Shown here in pieces: positions 22,783-30,865 of a stretch of 42,623 nt of DNA. Each line of letters starts with the position of its first letter. Position 1 is the stretch's first letter. Under the pieces are notes generated by a model. That model saw nothing but the letters and a program-made list of their open reading frames with translations, had not been told where the DNA came from and searched no databases. Source of the stretch: Aurantiacibacter poecillastricola (lineage in GTDB: Bacteria; Pseudomonadota; Alphaproteobacteria; Sphingomonadales; Sphingomonadaceae); the NCBI RefSeq assembly GCF_030730945.1, contig NZ_JAVAMS010000010.1:1-42623 (forward strand), read 5' to 3'. A program made the translations under genes and the position numbers.

Positions 22783-25695
22783 ATGCTTTCCGTCGCCAAT
22801 GTCCGCTCGCCTTCGGCAGCGGCGAGCTACTTCGCTTCGGACAATTACTACGCCAGTGCCGATGCCGATCGTTCGGGTCAATGGATCGGTGACGCCGCGA
22901 AACGCCTCGGTCTTGAGGGGAAGGTCGAGGCCAAGGCGTTCGACGCGCTGCTGCGCGGTGAGCTGCCCGACGGGAGCAGCGTCGGCAATCCCGGCCAGGC
23001 GCACAGACCGGGCACCGATCTCACCTTTTCGGTGCCCAAGAGCTGGTCGCTGCTGGCACTCGTCGGGAAGGACGACAGGATCATCGCCGCCTACCGTGAA
23101 GCCGTCGTCGAGGCGCTGCACTGGGCCGAAAAGAACGCGGCCGAGACCCGGATCGTCGAGAAGGGCAAGGTGGTCACTCAGGCGACGGGTAATCTCGTTG
23201 TCGGCCTGTTCCAGCATGACACCAACCGCAACCAGGAACCCAACCTTCACTTCCACGCGGTGATCGCCAACGTCACGCAGGGGAGGGACGGTAAGTGGCG
23301 AACGCTCAAGAACGATCGGCTCTGGCAGCTCAATACCACGCTCAACTCGATCACAATGGCGCGCTTTCGAGTTGCGGTCGAAAAGCTTGGCTACGAGCCG
23401 GGTCCGGTGCTCAAGCACGGCAATTTCGAGGCGCGCGGGATTTCGCGCGAGCAGATCATGGCGTTCTCGACCCGCCGCAAGGAAGTGCTCGAGGCGCGGC
23501 GTGGTCCGGGTCTCGAAGCCGGCCGTATCGCTGCGCTCGATACCCGCGCGAGCAAGGGGGAGATTGAGGACCGCGCGACCCTGGGCAAGCAATGGAGCGA
23601 GACCGCCCAATCGATCGGGGTCGACCTTGCGCCGCTGGTCGATCGCGCACGGACCAAGGCGCTTGGGCAGGGCATGGAATCCACGCGGATGGGCTCGCTG
23701 GTCGAGCGCGGGCGGGCGTGGCTTAGCCGCTTTGCCGCGCATGTCAGGGGCGATCCTACCGATCCCCTGGTGCCCCCTTCGGTGCTGAAGCAGGACCGTC
23801 AGACTATCGCCGCAGCGCAGGCCGTTGCTTCGGCAATACGTCACCTCTCGCAGCGCGAAGCAGCGTTCGAGCGCACCGCGCTTTACAAGGCCGCGCTCGA
23901 TTTCGGGCTGCCGACCACGATTGCCGATGTCGAGAAGCGGACCCGGGCTTTGGTGCGTTCAGGTGATCTGATTTCTGGCAAGGGCATGCACAAAGGTTGG
24001 CTCGCCTCGCGCGATGCCGTCGCAACCGAACAACGGATCCTGTCCGAAGTCGCTGCCGGGAAGGGTGATAGTTCGTCAGCAATCGATCCTCAGAAAGCCG
24101 CCGCGTCGGTCCAGGCGGCTGCGCTCACAGGGCAGGGGTTCCGGCTCAACGAGGACCAATTGGCGGCGGCGCAGTTGATCCTCACGTCGGAGGATCGCAC
24201 GATCGCGGTCCAGGGCATCGCGGGGGCCGGCAAGAGCAGCGTGTTGAAGCCCGTTGCCGGGGTGCTACGCGAAGAAAGACACCCGGTCATCGGGCTCGCG
24301 ATCCAGAACACACTCGTCCAGATGCTCGAACGCGACACCGGGATCGGATCGCAGACGCTGGCGCGCTTTCTCGGAGGCTGGACTAAGCTGCTCGACGATC
24401 CGGGCAATGTCGCTCTGCGCGCCGATGCGAAGGCGAGCCTTAAGGATCATGTGCTGGTGCTCGACGAGGCCTCGATGGTCTCGAACGAGGATAAGGAGAA
24501 GCTCGTTCGCCTTGCCAATCTGGCAGGCGTTCATCGCCTTGTGCTTGTGGGAGACCGCAAACAGCTGGGGGCGGTCGACGCGGGCAAGCCGTTCGCACTG
24601 CTCCAGCGGGCAGGGATCGCGCGCGCAGAAATGGCTACGAACCTGCGCGCCCGTGACCCTGTCGTGCGCGAAGCGCAGGCGGCAGCCCAGACAGGCGACG
24701 TGCGCAAGGCACTTAACCATCTGAAGGCGCATACCGTCGAGGCCAAGGGCGATGGGGCTCAGGTCGCCGCTGAAACTTGGCTCGCGCTCGACAAGGAAAC
24801 GCGCGCGCGGACTTCTATCTATGCGTCGGGACGCGCAGTTCGTTCCGCGGTCAACGCGGCGGTCCAGCAGGGCCTACTTGCCAATCGCGAAATCGGTCCT
24901 GGCAAGATGAAGCTGGAAGTCCTCGACCGCGTGAACGCGACCCGCGAAGAGCTAAGACACTTTCCAGCTTACCGGGCGGGCCGGGTGATCGAGGTCTCCA
25001 GGAAGCAGCAAGCCCTCGGTCTTTCGGTTGGTGAGTACAGCGTCATCGGGCAGGAAGGGAAAGGGAGGCGGGTCGAGGTCGAGGACAAGCGCGGCAAGCG
25101 GTTCCGGTTCGATCCGGCGCGGATCAAAGCGGGGAAGGGTGACGACAATCTTGCCCTGCTCGAGCCGCGTAAGCTCGAAATCCACGAAGGCGACCGGATT
25201 CGGTGGACCCGAAACGATCACCGGCGCGGCCTATTCAATGCCGACCAGGCGAGGGTTGTCGCAATTGCAGGTAGTAAGGTCACCTTAGAAACCTCGAAGG
25301 GAGACCAGGTTGAATTCGAGCAGGGCGATCCGATGCTCAAACGGATTGACCTCGCCTATGCGCTCAACGCGCATATGGCGCAGGGTCTGACTTCGGACCG
25401 CGGCATCGCGGTGATGGACAGCCGCGAGCGTAACCTGTCGAACCAGAAAACGTTCCTGGTCACGGTCACGAGGCTACGCGATCACCTGACGCTGGTCGTC
25501 GATAGTTCGGACAAGCTCGGAGCGGCGGTTGCCCGAAACAAGGGCGAGAAGTCATCGGCCCTCGAGGTCACGGAACGGCTCAAGTCGACCAACGAGAAGG
25601 GCAACGAGGTCATTCAGCGGAAACCGGAAGAGGCTAACAAGGCCGAGAAGGAGCTGACCCGGAGCAAGAGCAAGACGCTAGATTTTGGGATTTGA
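22783..25695 (+). CDS. MobF-family conjugative relaxase-helicase (TrwC/TraI-like)
   Basis: A 970-residue protein. The relaxase domain (1-about 300) starts MLSVANVRSPSAAASYF with catalytic-type tyrosines in DNYYASAD, and has the metal-binding histidines in QHDTNRNQEPNLHFHAVIAN (usual pattern H-D-T-x-R...H-x-H). A RecD-like helicase follows with Walker A GIAGAGKSS (about 478), Walker B VLDEASMVS, motif III VGDRKQLGAV and the terminal motif AYALNAHMAQGLTSDRG. The C-terminus is short and basic. It nicks oriT, attaches to the 5' end and unwinds the strand during transfer. It is complete, though at the short end for MobF proteins. It lies 47 bp after the coupling protein, as in other sphingomonad elements. 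Confidence 0.92.
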   Translation: MLSVANVRSPSAAASYFASDNYYASADADRSGQWIGDAAKRLGLEGKVEAKAFDALLRGELPDGSSVGNPGQAHRPGTDLTFSVPKSWSLLALVGKDDRIIAAYREAVVEALHWAEKNAAETRIVEKGKVVTQATGNLVVGLFQHDTNRNQEPNLHFHAVIANVTQGRDGKWRTLKNDRLWQLNTTLNSITMARFRVAVEKLGYEPGPVLKHGNFEARGISREQIMAFSTRRKEVLEARRGPGLEAGRIAALDTRASKGEIEDRATLGKQWSETAQSIGVDLAPLVDRARTKALGQGMESTRMGSLVERGRAWLSRFAAHVRGDPTDPLVPPSVLKQDRQTIAAAQAVASAIRHLSQREAAFERTALYKAALDFGLPTTIADVEKRTRALVRSGDLISGKGMHKGWLASRDAVATEQRILSEVAAGKGDSSSAIDPQKAAASVQAAALTGQGFRLNEDQLAAAQLILTSEDRTIAVQGIAGAGKSSVLKPVAGVLREERHPVIGLAIQNTLVQMLERDTGIGSQTLARFLGGWTKLLDDPGNVALRADAKASLKDHVLVLDEASMVSNEDKEKLVRLANLAGVHRLVLVGDRKQLGAVDAGKPFALLQRAGIARAEMATNLRARDPVVREAQAAAQTGDVRKALNHLKAHTVEAKGDGAQVAAETWLALDKETRARTSIYASGRAVRSAVNAAVQQGLLANREIGPGKMKLEVLDRVNATREELRHFPAYRAGRVIEVSRKQQALGLSVGEYSVIGQEGKGRRVEVEDKRGKRFRFDPARIKAGKGDDNLALLEPRKLEIHEGDRIRWTRNDHRRGLFNADQARVVAIAGSKVTLETSKGDQVEFEQGDPMLKRIDLAYALNAHMAQGLTSDRGIAVMDSRERNLSNQKTFLVTVTRLRDHLTLVVDSSDKLGAAVARNKGEKSSALEVTERLKSTNEKGNEVIQRKPEEANKAEKELTRSKSKTLDFGI

Positions 25696-26119
25696 ACGGC
25701 CGCTTTGCGCTTTTAGATGGGTCATCGTAAGCAAGGTTTGCCGCCCTCGAAAGTCGAATTTGATGTGCGAAACATTTAATCGTGATCGAAGTGCCAATCG
25801 TGCGAAAGCTTGGCATCAGGGCTTTCACGATTTGCGCAGTTAGCTCAGTACCGCGCGAATCCGATATTTCGCAATCATATGGATGTGCATTGAAGACATG
25901 CTCCTCGACTGAGGCCATGACAATTTTCGGTTTATAGTCCAAACCCAGACACTCAGAAAAATAAGGTGTGACAATTGCCTGATGTAGGTCATCATCAAGA
26001 CGATAGTGCGATCGTGGCGGAAGAGAGAGGTCTGAGGAATCTCGCAACGACCACACACTTTGACACCTCCACTTCCGACCTGATGGAGACCTTCTATCGT
26101 CCCGCTCTTGAGCAAGCAA
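25634..26119 (-). other. Possible decayed minus-strand gene after the relaxase
   Basis: A minus-strand frame whose middle part (for example PYFSECLGLDYKPKIVMASV and SVEEHVFNAHPYDCEISDS) reads like genuine protein, but no good start codon or ribosome binding site precedes it, it overlaps the relaxase 3' end, and no family is recognised. The DNA here (25696-26134) is AT-richer than the relaxase gene. It may be a remnant left by the same rearrangement that truncated the neighbouring genes. Confidence 0.25.
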
Positions 26120-26134
26120 AACGGTACGACAGGG
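25975..26134 (+). pseudogene. N-terminal fragment of a PLD-domain helicase-like protein, cut by an IS
   Basis: About 53 codons end exactly at the left edge of the IS3-family element. The last part reads LATTTHFDTSTSDLMETFYR followed by PALEQAKRYDR, and the next base before the IS is g, consistent with the Gly of the usual 'YDRGVGYF' continuation. 'F.TSTSDLI..FY.PAL..A..YDRGVGYF' is the opening of large phospholipase-D-like/DEAD-box helicase proteins common in restriction and defence loci. The rest of the gene is absent on the far side of the IS. The true start could be the ATG at 25975 or an internal GTG. Confidence 0.6.
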
Positions 26135-26160
26135 TGTCCGTCGTCAGAACATTTGGCACA
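26135..26160. repeat. Left terminal inverted repeat of the IS
   Basis: Compared with the complement of 27620-27645, 19 or so of 26 positions agree, including the outer TGTCC, the central CGTCAG and the inner TGGCACA. Mismatches lie between these blocks. Confidence 0.8.
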
Positions 26161-26208
26161 ACCGGCGGCGTAGCTTAGCGGAGTGTGGGCCTCGTCTTGG
26201 TTTGATGT

Positions 26209-27189
26209 TTAGGCGGCGAGCCTGCGGTGTTGCAAGCGCCGATATTCGAGTGTCTGTCGCTTGATCCTTTCTCTTCGTTTGATGATGGCAGTAGCCCTCC
26301 CGAAGTAGGCATCGGCAGGCGTGACGTTGTCGAGGCTCTCGTGGTAGCGCTGGTGGTTGTAATGCTCGACGAAGGCTTCGATCTGGGTCTCGAGATCGCC
26401 AGGCAGGAAGTAATTCTCCAGAAGGACGCGGTTCTTGAGCGTCTGGTGCCAGCGTTCTATCTTGCCCTGGGTCTGCGGATGGAAGGGTGCACCGCGCACG
26501 TGGCTCATCCTGTTGGCCTCGATGTATTCGGCCAGTTCCCCAGCGATGTAGCTGGGGCCATTATCGCTGAGCAGGCGGGGCCTGTGCAGCACGTTGGCGT
26601 GATCGCAGCCTGAGGCTGCTAGCGCCATATCGAGCGTGTCAGTGACGTCCTCGGCTCGCATGGTGGTGCAGAGCTTCCATGCAATGATGTAGCGCGAGTA
26701 ATCGTCGAGCACGGTCGACAGATACATCCAGCCCCACCCGATGATCTTGAAGTAGGTAAAGTCTGTCTGCCACATCTCATTCGGGCGCGTGGTCTTCGTG
26801 TGGAACGCCTCTGCCGCCTTGATCACCGTATAGGCCGGGCTGGTGATGAGGTCGTGGGCCTTGAGCAGGCGGTAGACCGTGGCTTCGGACACGAAGTAGC
26901 GCTTCTCGTCGGTGAAGCGCACCGCCAGCTCTCTCGGCGATAGCTCGCTGTGTTCCAGAGCCATGTCGACGATCTGATCCTGAACCTCGGGCGCGATCCT
27001 GTTCCACACCCGGCTCGGCGTCGATGGCCGGTCTGCCAGCGCTTCGGGCCCGCCTTCAAGGTAGCGATCATACCAGCGGTAGAAGGTCCGGCGAGCAACG
27101 CCGAGCTGGTCCAGCGTGCGCTTGGCGGGCAGGTGCGATTGCTCGACGATCCGGATGATCTCGAGCTTCTCGGATGCGGGGTATCTCAT
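26209..27189 (-). CDS. IS3-family transposase OrfB (DDE integrase core)
   Basis: A 326-residue transposase from ATG 27189 (MRYPASEKLEIIRIVEQSHL). The N-terminal HTH has AKRTLDQLGVARRTFYRWYDRY. The rve integrase core has the DDE residues visible in WQTDFTYFK (first Asp), LLSDNGPSYIAGE (second Asp) and HPQTQGKIERWHQTLK (Glu). The ATG overlaps the TGA of orfA (ATGA), so OrfB may be made by re-initiation; whether a fusion OrfAB by -1 frameshifting also occurs cannot be told, though a GAT-TTT-like slippery run is not obvious. It is intact and potentially active. Confidence 0.92.
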   Translation of the reverse strand: MRYPASEKLEIIRIVEQSHLPAKRTLDQLGVARRTFYRWYDRYLEGGPEALADRPSTPSRVWNRIAPEVQDQIVDMALEHSELSPRELAVRFTDEKRYFVSEATVYRLLKAHDLITSPAYTVIKAAEAFHTKTTRPNEMWQTDFTYFKIIGWGWMYLSTVLDDYSRYIIAWKLCTTMRAEDVTDTLDMALAASGCDHANVLHRPRLLSDNGPSYIAGELAEYIEANRMSHVRGAPFHPQTQGKIERWHQTLKNRVLLENYFLPGDLETQIEAFVEHYNHQRYHESLDNVTPADAYFGRATAIIKRRERIKRQTLEYRRLQHRRLAA

Positions 27190-27560
27190 TCGTCGCCTCC
27201 CCCATCCGCGATCATGCTTTTTTTGAGCAAGCGGTTCTCCAGGGTGAGGTCGGCCACGCACTCCTTCAGGTCGCGGGCCTCACGGCGCAGGTCCTTCACC
27301 TCGTCCGTGGTCGCAGCGCGGGCCGTGTCACCGGCGAGGCGACGCTTGCCAGCCTCCATGAACTCTTTGGACCAAGTGTAATACAGGCTCTGGGCGATAC
27401 CCTCGCGGCGGCAAAGCTCGGCAATGGAGTCATCGCCTCGTAGCCCATCGAGCACGATCCGGATCTTGTCTTCCGCTGAGAAGTGTCGGCGGGTCTTGCG
27501 GCGGATGTCCTTTACCACCTGTTCGGCGGGCTTTTTGGAGCTTGAGGATTTGGGCTTCAT
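27186..27560 (-). CDS. IS3-family transposase OrfA (HTH_Tnp_1)
   Basis: A 124-residue DNA-binding protein. The basic N-terminus MKPKSSSSKKPAEQ is followed by the HTH (FSAEDKIRIVLDGLRGDDSI, then AELCRREGIAQSLYYTWSKE) and a leucine-zipper-like coiled coil (VKDLRREARDLKECVADLTL, then ENRLLKK) typical of IS3 OrfA proteins, which bind the inverted repeats and dimerise with OrfB. Its start codon is part of a 15-bp hairpin, described separately. Confidence 0.9.
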   Translation of the reverse strand: MKPKSSSSKKPAEQVVKDIRRKTRRHFSAEDKIRIVLDGLRGDDSIAELCRREGIAQSLYYTWSKEFMEAGKRRLAGDTARAATTDEVKDLRREARDLKECVADLTLENRLLKKSMIADGGGDE

Positions 27561-27598
27561 CTTCGTTCCTTCGTCACTACGACGAAGCCCAAATCCTC
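27544..27598 (-). promoter_or_regulatory. 15-bp perfect hairpin enclosing the transposase start
   Basis: Arms GAGGATTTGGGCTTC and its exact complement enclose 25 nt holding the ribosome binding site (GAAGGAACG) and the first bases of the start codon, with codons 2-6 of orfA in one arm. In a transcript entering from outside the IS, the arms would fold and hide the start; a transcript starting inside the loop-proximal region would not. IS10 and IS50 use the same idea against stray transcription. Confidence 0.6.
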
Positions 27599-27619
27599 CT
27601 TAAATCACAACCCCAAATC

Positions 27620-27645
27620 TGTGCCATTGGCGCTGACGGGGGACA
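27620..27645. repeat. Right terminal inverted repeat of the IS
   Basis: Partner of 26135-26160; ends GGGGGACA. The orfA start lies 60 bp inside it. Confidence 0.8.
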
Positions 27646-27864
27646 TCGGACCTCGCACAATTTTTCGAGGACTTTTCCGGCGAGCTGCCTTCAGCGCTCG
27701 AGCGTGTCTTGGGCAACCAGGTTCATGAGGTGAAGCCGCGTTGGGCCAAGGGCACCGCGCAACGTGTTGCACGGCTGCTTTCAGACCACATCGATGAGCT
27801 CGAACGTAAGGATGCGCTGCTTGGCGATGTCTTCACCGTTGCCGATGGAGGCCATCGTGGGTGA
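27646..27864 (+). pseudogene. C-terminal gene fragment next to the IS (unrecognised)
   Basis: The frame is open from the IS edge for 72 codons (SDLAQFFEDFSGELPSALER, then VLGNQVHEVKPRWAKGTAQR, then VARLLSDHIDELERKDALLG) to a TGA. It has no start codon of its own near the edge and reads as the helical tail of a larger protein. It overlaps the AlpA-type gene start by 8 bp, so the intact gene was probably co-transcribed with it. I do not recognise the family. It does not look like a continuation of the PLD/helicase fragment on the other side of the IS. Confidence 0.5.
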
Positions 27865-28078
27865 AGAGATCGACAAAGGATCGACAGAGCCACGCCAGGT
27901 GACGCGGCTCATTCACTTGCCCGAGGTTCAGCACCGTGTCGGGCTTGGCCGTTCGACGATCTACCGCTGGATGGCCGAAGGCAAGTTTCCGGGACCGGTG
28001 GAGCTCGGTGGGTATTCGGTCGCTTGGGAAGAGCGAGCTATCGATGTTTGGATATCCCAACGCCTCGATAGCGCATAG
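27857..28078 (+). CDS. AlpA-family phage-type regulator/excisionase-like protein
   Basis: A 73-residue MerR/excisionase-type winged-helix protein, LIHLPEVQHRVGLGRSTIYR, then WMAEGKFPGPVELGGYSVAW and EERAIDVWI, which is the standard AlpA signature. A GTG start at 27857 is supported by GGAGG 5 nt upstream; an ATG at 27845 is in frame but lacks a ribosome binding site. AlpA proteins activate or assist excision of prophages and integrative elements and usually sit near the integrase end. Here it is the last recognisable gene of the element, so one boundary may lie just downstream. Confidence 0.8.
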   Translation: MGEEIDKGSTEPRQVTRLIHLPEVQHRVGLGRSTIYRWMAEGKFPGPVELGGYSVAWEERAIDVWISQRLDSA

Positions 28079-28371
28079 TCCTATTGGCGAATGCTGAACA
28101 CATTACCCTCGACGTCGCAATCTGTGGCTTCAAACGAGCGCTGTCGCACAGATGGAGACAGGAATGGGGCCGTGAGCAGACTTTCCGGTTTCAGCCATGG
28201 TCACGTCTGAACCGGACATTCTGCTTCTGCCAAAAACTATGGATATCTGGGGTCGACATTTCGATATCGTCGACTCGATAGAATACAAAGTCTGCGGCCC
28301 ATCACCACATGTTACATTCGATCCAGAACTGCATGGCGGAACGGATCCTGTCATCTAGACTAAACGGATGA
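28079..28371. other. Probable element boundary region, no gene seen
   Basis: No coding frame is convincing. The sequence passes from the AlpA gene of the element to the decayed LysR gene. No tRNA gene, direct repeat of att type or integrase was recognised, so the exact boundary cannot be placed. Confidence 0.35.
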
Positions 28372-29289
28372 CGGCTATCGCCGTCTCGTGTCCAGAAAGG
28401 TACACCCCTCGAAGCGATCGAGGCGTTCTTAGCGGTGGCGGAAGCGGGCGGGGTGCGCGCAGGGGCGGCGACGCTGTCGCTCAGCCCGTGAGCGACCAGT
28501 CGAAGGATCGCCGCGCTGGAGGCCTTTCTCGATATCGATCTGTTCAATCGCTCGAACGGCGGACTGCAACTCACCGCGGCTGGAATGACCTATCGCAATG
28601 CGGCCGAGGCAGCGATCGAAGCGCTCGGTCGCGTCCAAACCATGGGTACCCCCAAGCGCGACGCGACTCTTACCGTAGCGGCATCGCACAGTCTCGCCCT
28701 GCGGTGGCTGATTCCCCGAAGCGGCGATTTCGCTCTTACAACCGGTGTACATCTCGACGTTCGACCGACCCGCGATCCGAACATCCTGCGTTCCGGGGAA
28801 GCACAGTTGGCGATCTGGGCCTCGTTCCAGGATCCGGATCTCCTTTCGGAAAACGTCTTGGAAGTTCTGGGGTGCCCCGTCTCCGCTCCATCGCTCATTG
28901 AAGAACAAGGCGGTGAACTGGGCGAAGCCGACATCGCTCGCCTTCCTCTACTCGCGCCGCGCTTGCCGGAGAATCTCTGGCCGCGCTGGCTCGCCTTGGC
29001 CGGTCTTGATCACGAAGAGATCGACGTTCGACTGTTCGATACGAATGTGCTCGCATACGAGGCCGCGGCTGCAGGACTCGGCGTCGCTCTCGCGATCCCT
29101 TTCATGTGCGAGGAGCACCTGGCCCGCGGTTCGCTGGTCCCGTGCGGCCAGTCGCGACTGATCGGGGAGCATTACAGACTCTATCGGCGCCGCAGCCGTG
29201 CGGGTCCGTCCGCACCGGAAACGCATTTCATCCATTGGGCGCGCAGGGAGGCAAGGAAGGCGGGCGATCGCTTCGCGGCAATTGGTTGA
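28372..29289 (+). pseudogene. LysR-family regulator with a stop codon in its DNA-binding helix
   Basis: The frame from about 28402 reads TPLEAIEAFLAVAEAG, then AATLSLSP, a TGA at 28489-28491, then ATSRRIAALEAFLDIDLF and the full effector-binding domain to 29289. A typical LysR has 'LSPSA(V/I)SRRIAALE' here, so a Ser codon has changed to TGA by one base. No usable start codon exists in frame at the 5' end either; the nearest ATG (28368) is in another frame, suggesting an indel too. The 234-residue C-terminal part could still be made from ATG 28585 but would not bind DNA. The gene is convergent with the thioesterase gene and may once have regulated that pair. Confidence 0.8.
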
Positions 29290-29297
29290 TCAACCTT

Positions 29298-29726
29298 CTA
29301 GCCGATCCGCACCAAGGTGGCGCTGGCGGTGACGATAAGCCTTTCCTCGGCACCATTGCTCGCATGGAAATCGGCAGTCACCACCACCTGACGCTTACCC
29401 GCGCGTTTAACCGTTGCATTGGCATACACTCGGTCACCGACACGTGCAGGGCCGAGCATATGCGTCGTCACATTCGCAGTAACGACCGCTCCGCATTGCG
29501 AAACCGCAGCAAAACCGCACACGATGTCAGCCAGGCTTGAAAGCACCCCGCTATGTAGCGTTCCGTGCGACTGGGTTAGGTCCGGACGCACGGTTAGCGC
29601 CAGTTCGCAGGTTCCTTGCCAGCAGCGGACGACTTCCAGGCCCAAGAAGCTGGTGAAGGGCGAGGCGGCGACGCCTTCGCGTTCGATATGGGCGCGCATA
29701 GCTTCCGGTGTGTCGGGCAAGGTCAT
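29298..29726 (-). CDS. PaaI-family hot-dog thioesterase
   Basis: A 142-residue hot-dog fold protein. The signature QSHGTLHSGVLSSLADIV holds the residues that bind CoA thioester and water in PaaI-type enzymes (the HG...G and the Asp). The C-terminal beta strands (VVTANVTTHMLGPARVGDRV, YANATVKRAGKRQVVV) are standard. It probably hydrolyses an acyl- or aryl-CoA. Its start overlaps the stop of the DUF2855 gene (ATGA), so the two are co-translated. The specific CoA ester is unknown. Confidence 0.85.
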   Translation of the reverse strand: MTLPDTPEAMRAHIEREGVAASPFTSFLGLEVVRCWQGTCELALTVRPDLTQSHGTLHSGVLSSLADIVCGFAAVSQCGAVVTANVTTHMLGPARVGDRVYANATVKRAGKRQVVVTADFHASNGAEERLIVTASATLVRIG

Positions 29727-30724
29727 TCGAACGCTCCTTCAGGACGAGCTATCAATAGCCGTTCGGGCGATACTCGCCCTGTCAGCAAATCGCGAAAGGC
29801 TTCTACGATCGCGTCCGGTCCGTCGACATGCTCGCGGATGAACCAGTCGGTCGATCGCGAGGCGAATTCCGCAATCGCGGCCGCGCGATCACGTTCGAAT
29901 ACCTCAAGGCCATTGAGCGCGATCTCCCTACCGATCCGCTCCGGTGCGAAAAACACGGTATCGTCGTTCAACGAGGCGGCTCCCGCATGTGTTGCCCCGA
30001 TCCGCACGACACGGAGGGCATCGCCGTTCCGCTCGCTCAGACCGCGGATAAGGGAAGGGTCTCCGGTAAAATCCAGGATGAGCGTGCCGGCGGCAAGCTG
30101 CGGAAGCTCATCATGAGCCGCGACGCTGTCGTAGACCATTGTGCGCTCGACGAAATCCCGGTTACGCGCGCTCGTCAGCCCGAGCAACGGCGGACCGTCA
30201 CCGTGGCGTAGGGCATAGCCAAGTGCGCTCTTGCTGGACGCGCTGGTCACCGCGATCTGTGACGCTCCGAACCAGTTCTCCTCACGTAACCAGCGATCGA
30301 GCACGAGGCCCAGCACTACCAGCGGGCGAAACAGCAGCGCATCTTCGCGCTCGCGGAGCGAACCGGCCGCGGGAAGATATCTGTTGTATCCGCGGTCGAC
30401 CGCCGCGCGCTCGTCGCTCGTTTCCCGCCATCCTCCTTTTGCTGGCTCAAGACGCAGAATGGCGTGCGATGCCATCGGAACCAGTCCGTAAGCGATCGTT
30501 CCATTGGCGAGGCGCACCTCGCCCCAGGCAGGCGGCACGATCCTGGGAGGCTCGGTCGGAAACAGTTTCCAGTAGCCGAACTGACCGCCGGTCAGGGCAT
30601 AGGTCACGACATTGGCGGTTAGCGCGAGTTGCAGCACCGCTCCCGGTTTGAAAGGAAAGATGGGGTTCCACTCGATCCTGTCAGATCGCAGATCTTCCCG
30701 CTCCAGCTCGTATCGCCACGCCAT
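29723..30724 (-). CDS. DUF2855 family protein
   Basis: A 333-residue soluble protein matching DUF2855: VLQLALTANVVTYALTGGQF, then GYWKLFPTEPP near the start and PLVVLGLVLDRWL, IAVTSASSKSALGYA in the middle. The fold is like medium-chain dehydrogenase/reductases (GroES-like opening, then a Rossmann-like half), but the usual nucleotide-binding glycine pattern is weak. Function is unknown; such genes often neighbour CoA-ester enzymes. It is followed immediately by the thioesterase and is divergent from a TonB-dependent receptor. Confidence 0.8.
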   Translation of the reverse strand: MAWRYELEREDLRSDRIEWNPIFPFKPGAVLQLALTANVVTYALTGGQFGYWKLFPTEPPRIVPPAWGEVRLANGTIAYGLVPMASHAILRLEPAKGGWRETSDERAAVDRGYNRYLPAAGSLREREDALLFRPLVVLGLVLDRWLREENWFGASQIAVTSASSKSALGYALRHGDGPPLLGLTSARNRDFVERTMVYDSVAAHDELPQLAAGTLILDFTGDPSLIRGLSERNGDALRVVRIGATHAGAASLNDDTVFFAPERIGREIALNGLEVFERDRAAAIAEFASRSTDWFIREHVDGPDAIVEAFRDLLTGRVSPERLLIARPEGAFE

Positions 30725-30742
30725 CGAGCGGTTGTAGCAGGA

Positions 30743-30777
30743 GTGTTGCAGAATTGCTGTTGCCCGACAAGCAACAC
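30743..30777. promoter_or_regulatory. Nested GTTGC/GCAAC inverted repeats in the divergent promoter
   Basis: GTGTTGC (30743-30749) and TGTTGC (30758-30763) both pair with one GCAACAC (30771-30777). This repeated half-site lies in the 141-bp gap between DUF2855 and the receptor and may be an operator, perhaps of the decayed LysR regulator. No convincing Pho box was found here. Confidence 0.3.
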
Positions 30778-30865
30778 CGTGCCGGTCTGCGCAATACCCG
30801 GCCCGGCCAAGCCTTCGTTACATGCGGCCCCGTTCGCAGTTGCAGCAAATCGGATCGGGCCAACG

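Larger units (their letters stand above)
26135..27645 (-). mobile_element. IS3-family insertion sequence (1511 bp)
   Basis: The element is bounded by 26-bp imperfect terminal inverted repeats that start TGTCC and share CGTCAG and TGGCACA, the TG...CA ends usual for IS3. It carries overlapping orfA and orfB on the minus strand, both intact. The flanking bases (AGGG on the left, TCGG on the right) do not form a 3-5 bp target duplication, and the genes on each side do not join into one, so DNA next to one end has probably been deleted or the copy arose by recombination. Confidence 0.9.

Noticed and set aside
26135..27645. Target-site duplication around the IS
   Set aside because: Flanking bases AGGG and TCGG do not match at 3, 4 or 5 bp.
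25975..27864. One gene split in two by the IS
   Set aside because: The left fragment is a family N-terminus ending at its first 50 residues and the right one is an unrelated-looking tail; lengths and missing duplication do not fit a simple insertion.
28489..28491. TGA in LysR read as selenocysteine
   Set aside because: LysR regulators have Ser here, there is no SECIS-like hairpin seen and the 5' end is also broken, so a mutation is the simpler answer.
30725..30865. Pho box upstream of the receptor/PhoD pair
   Set aside because: No pair of CTGTCAT-like half-sites with the right spacing was found.
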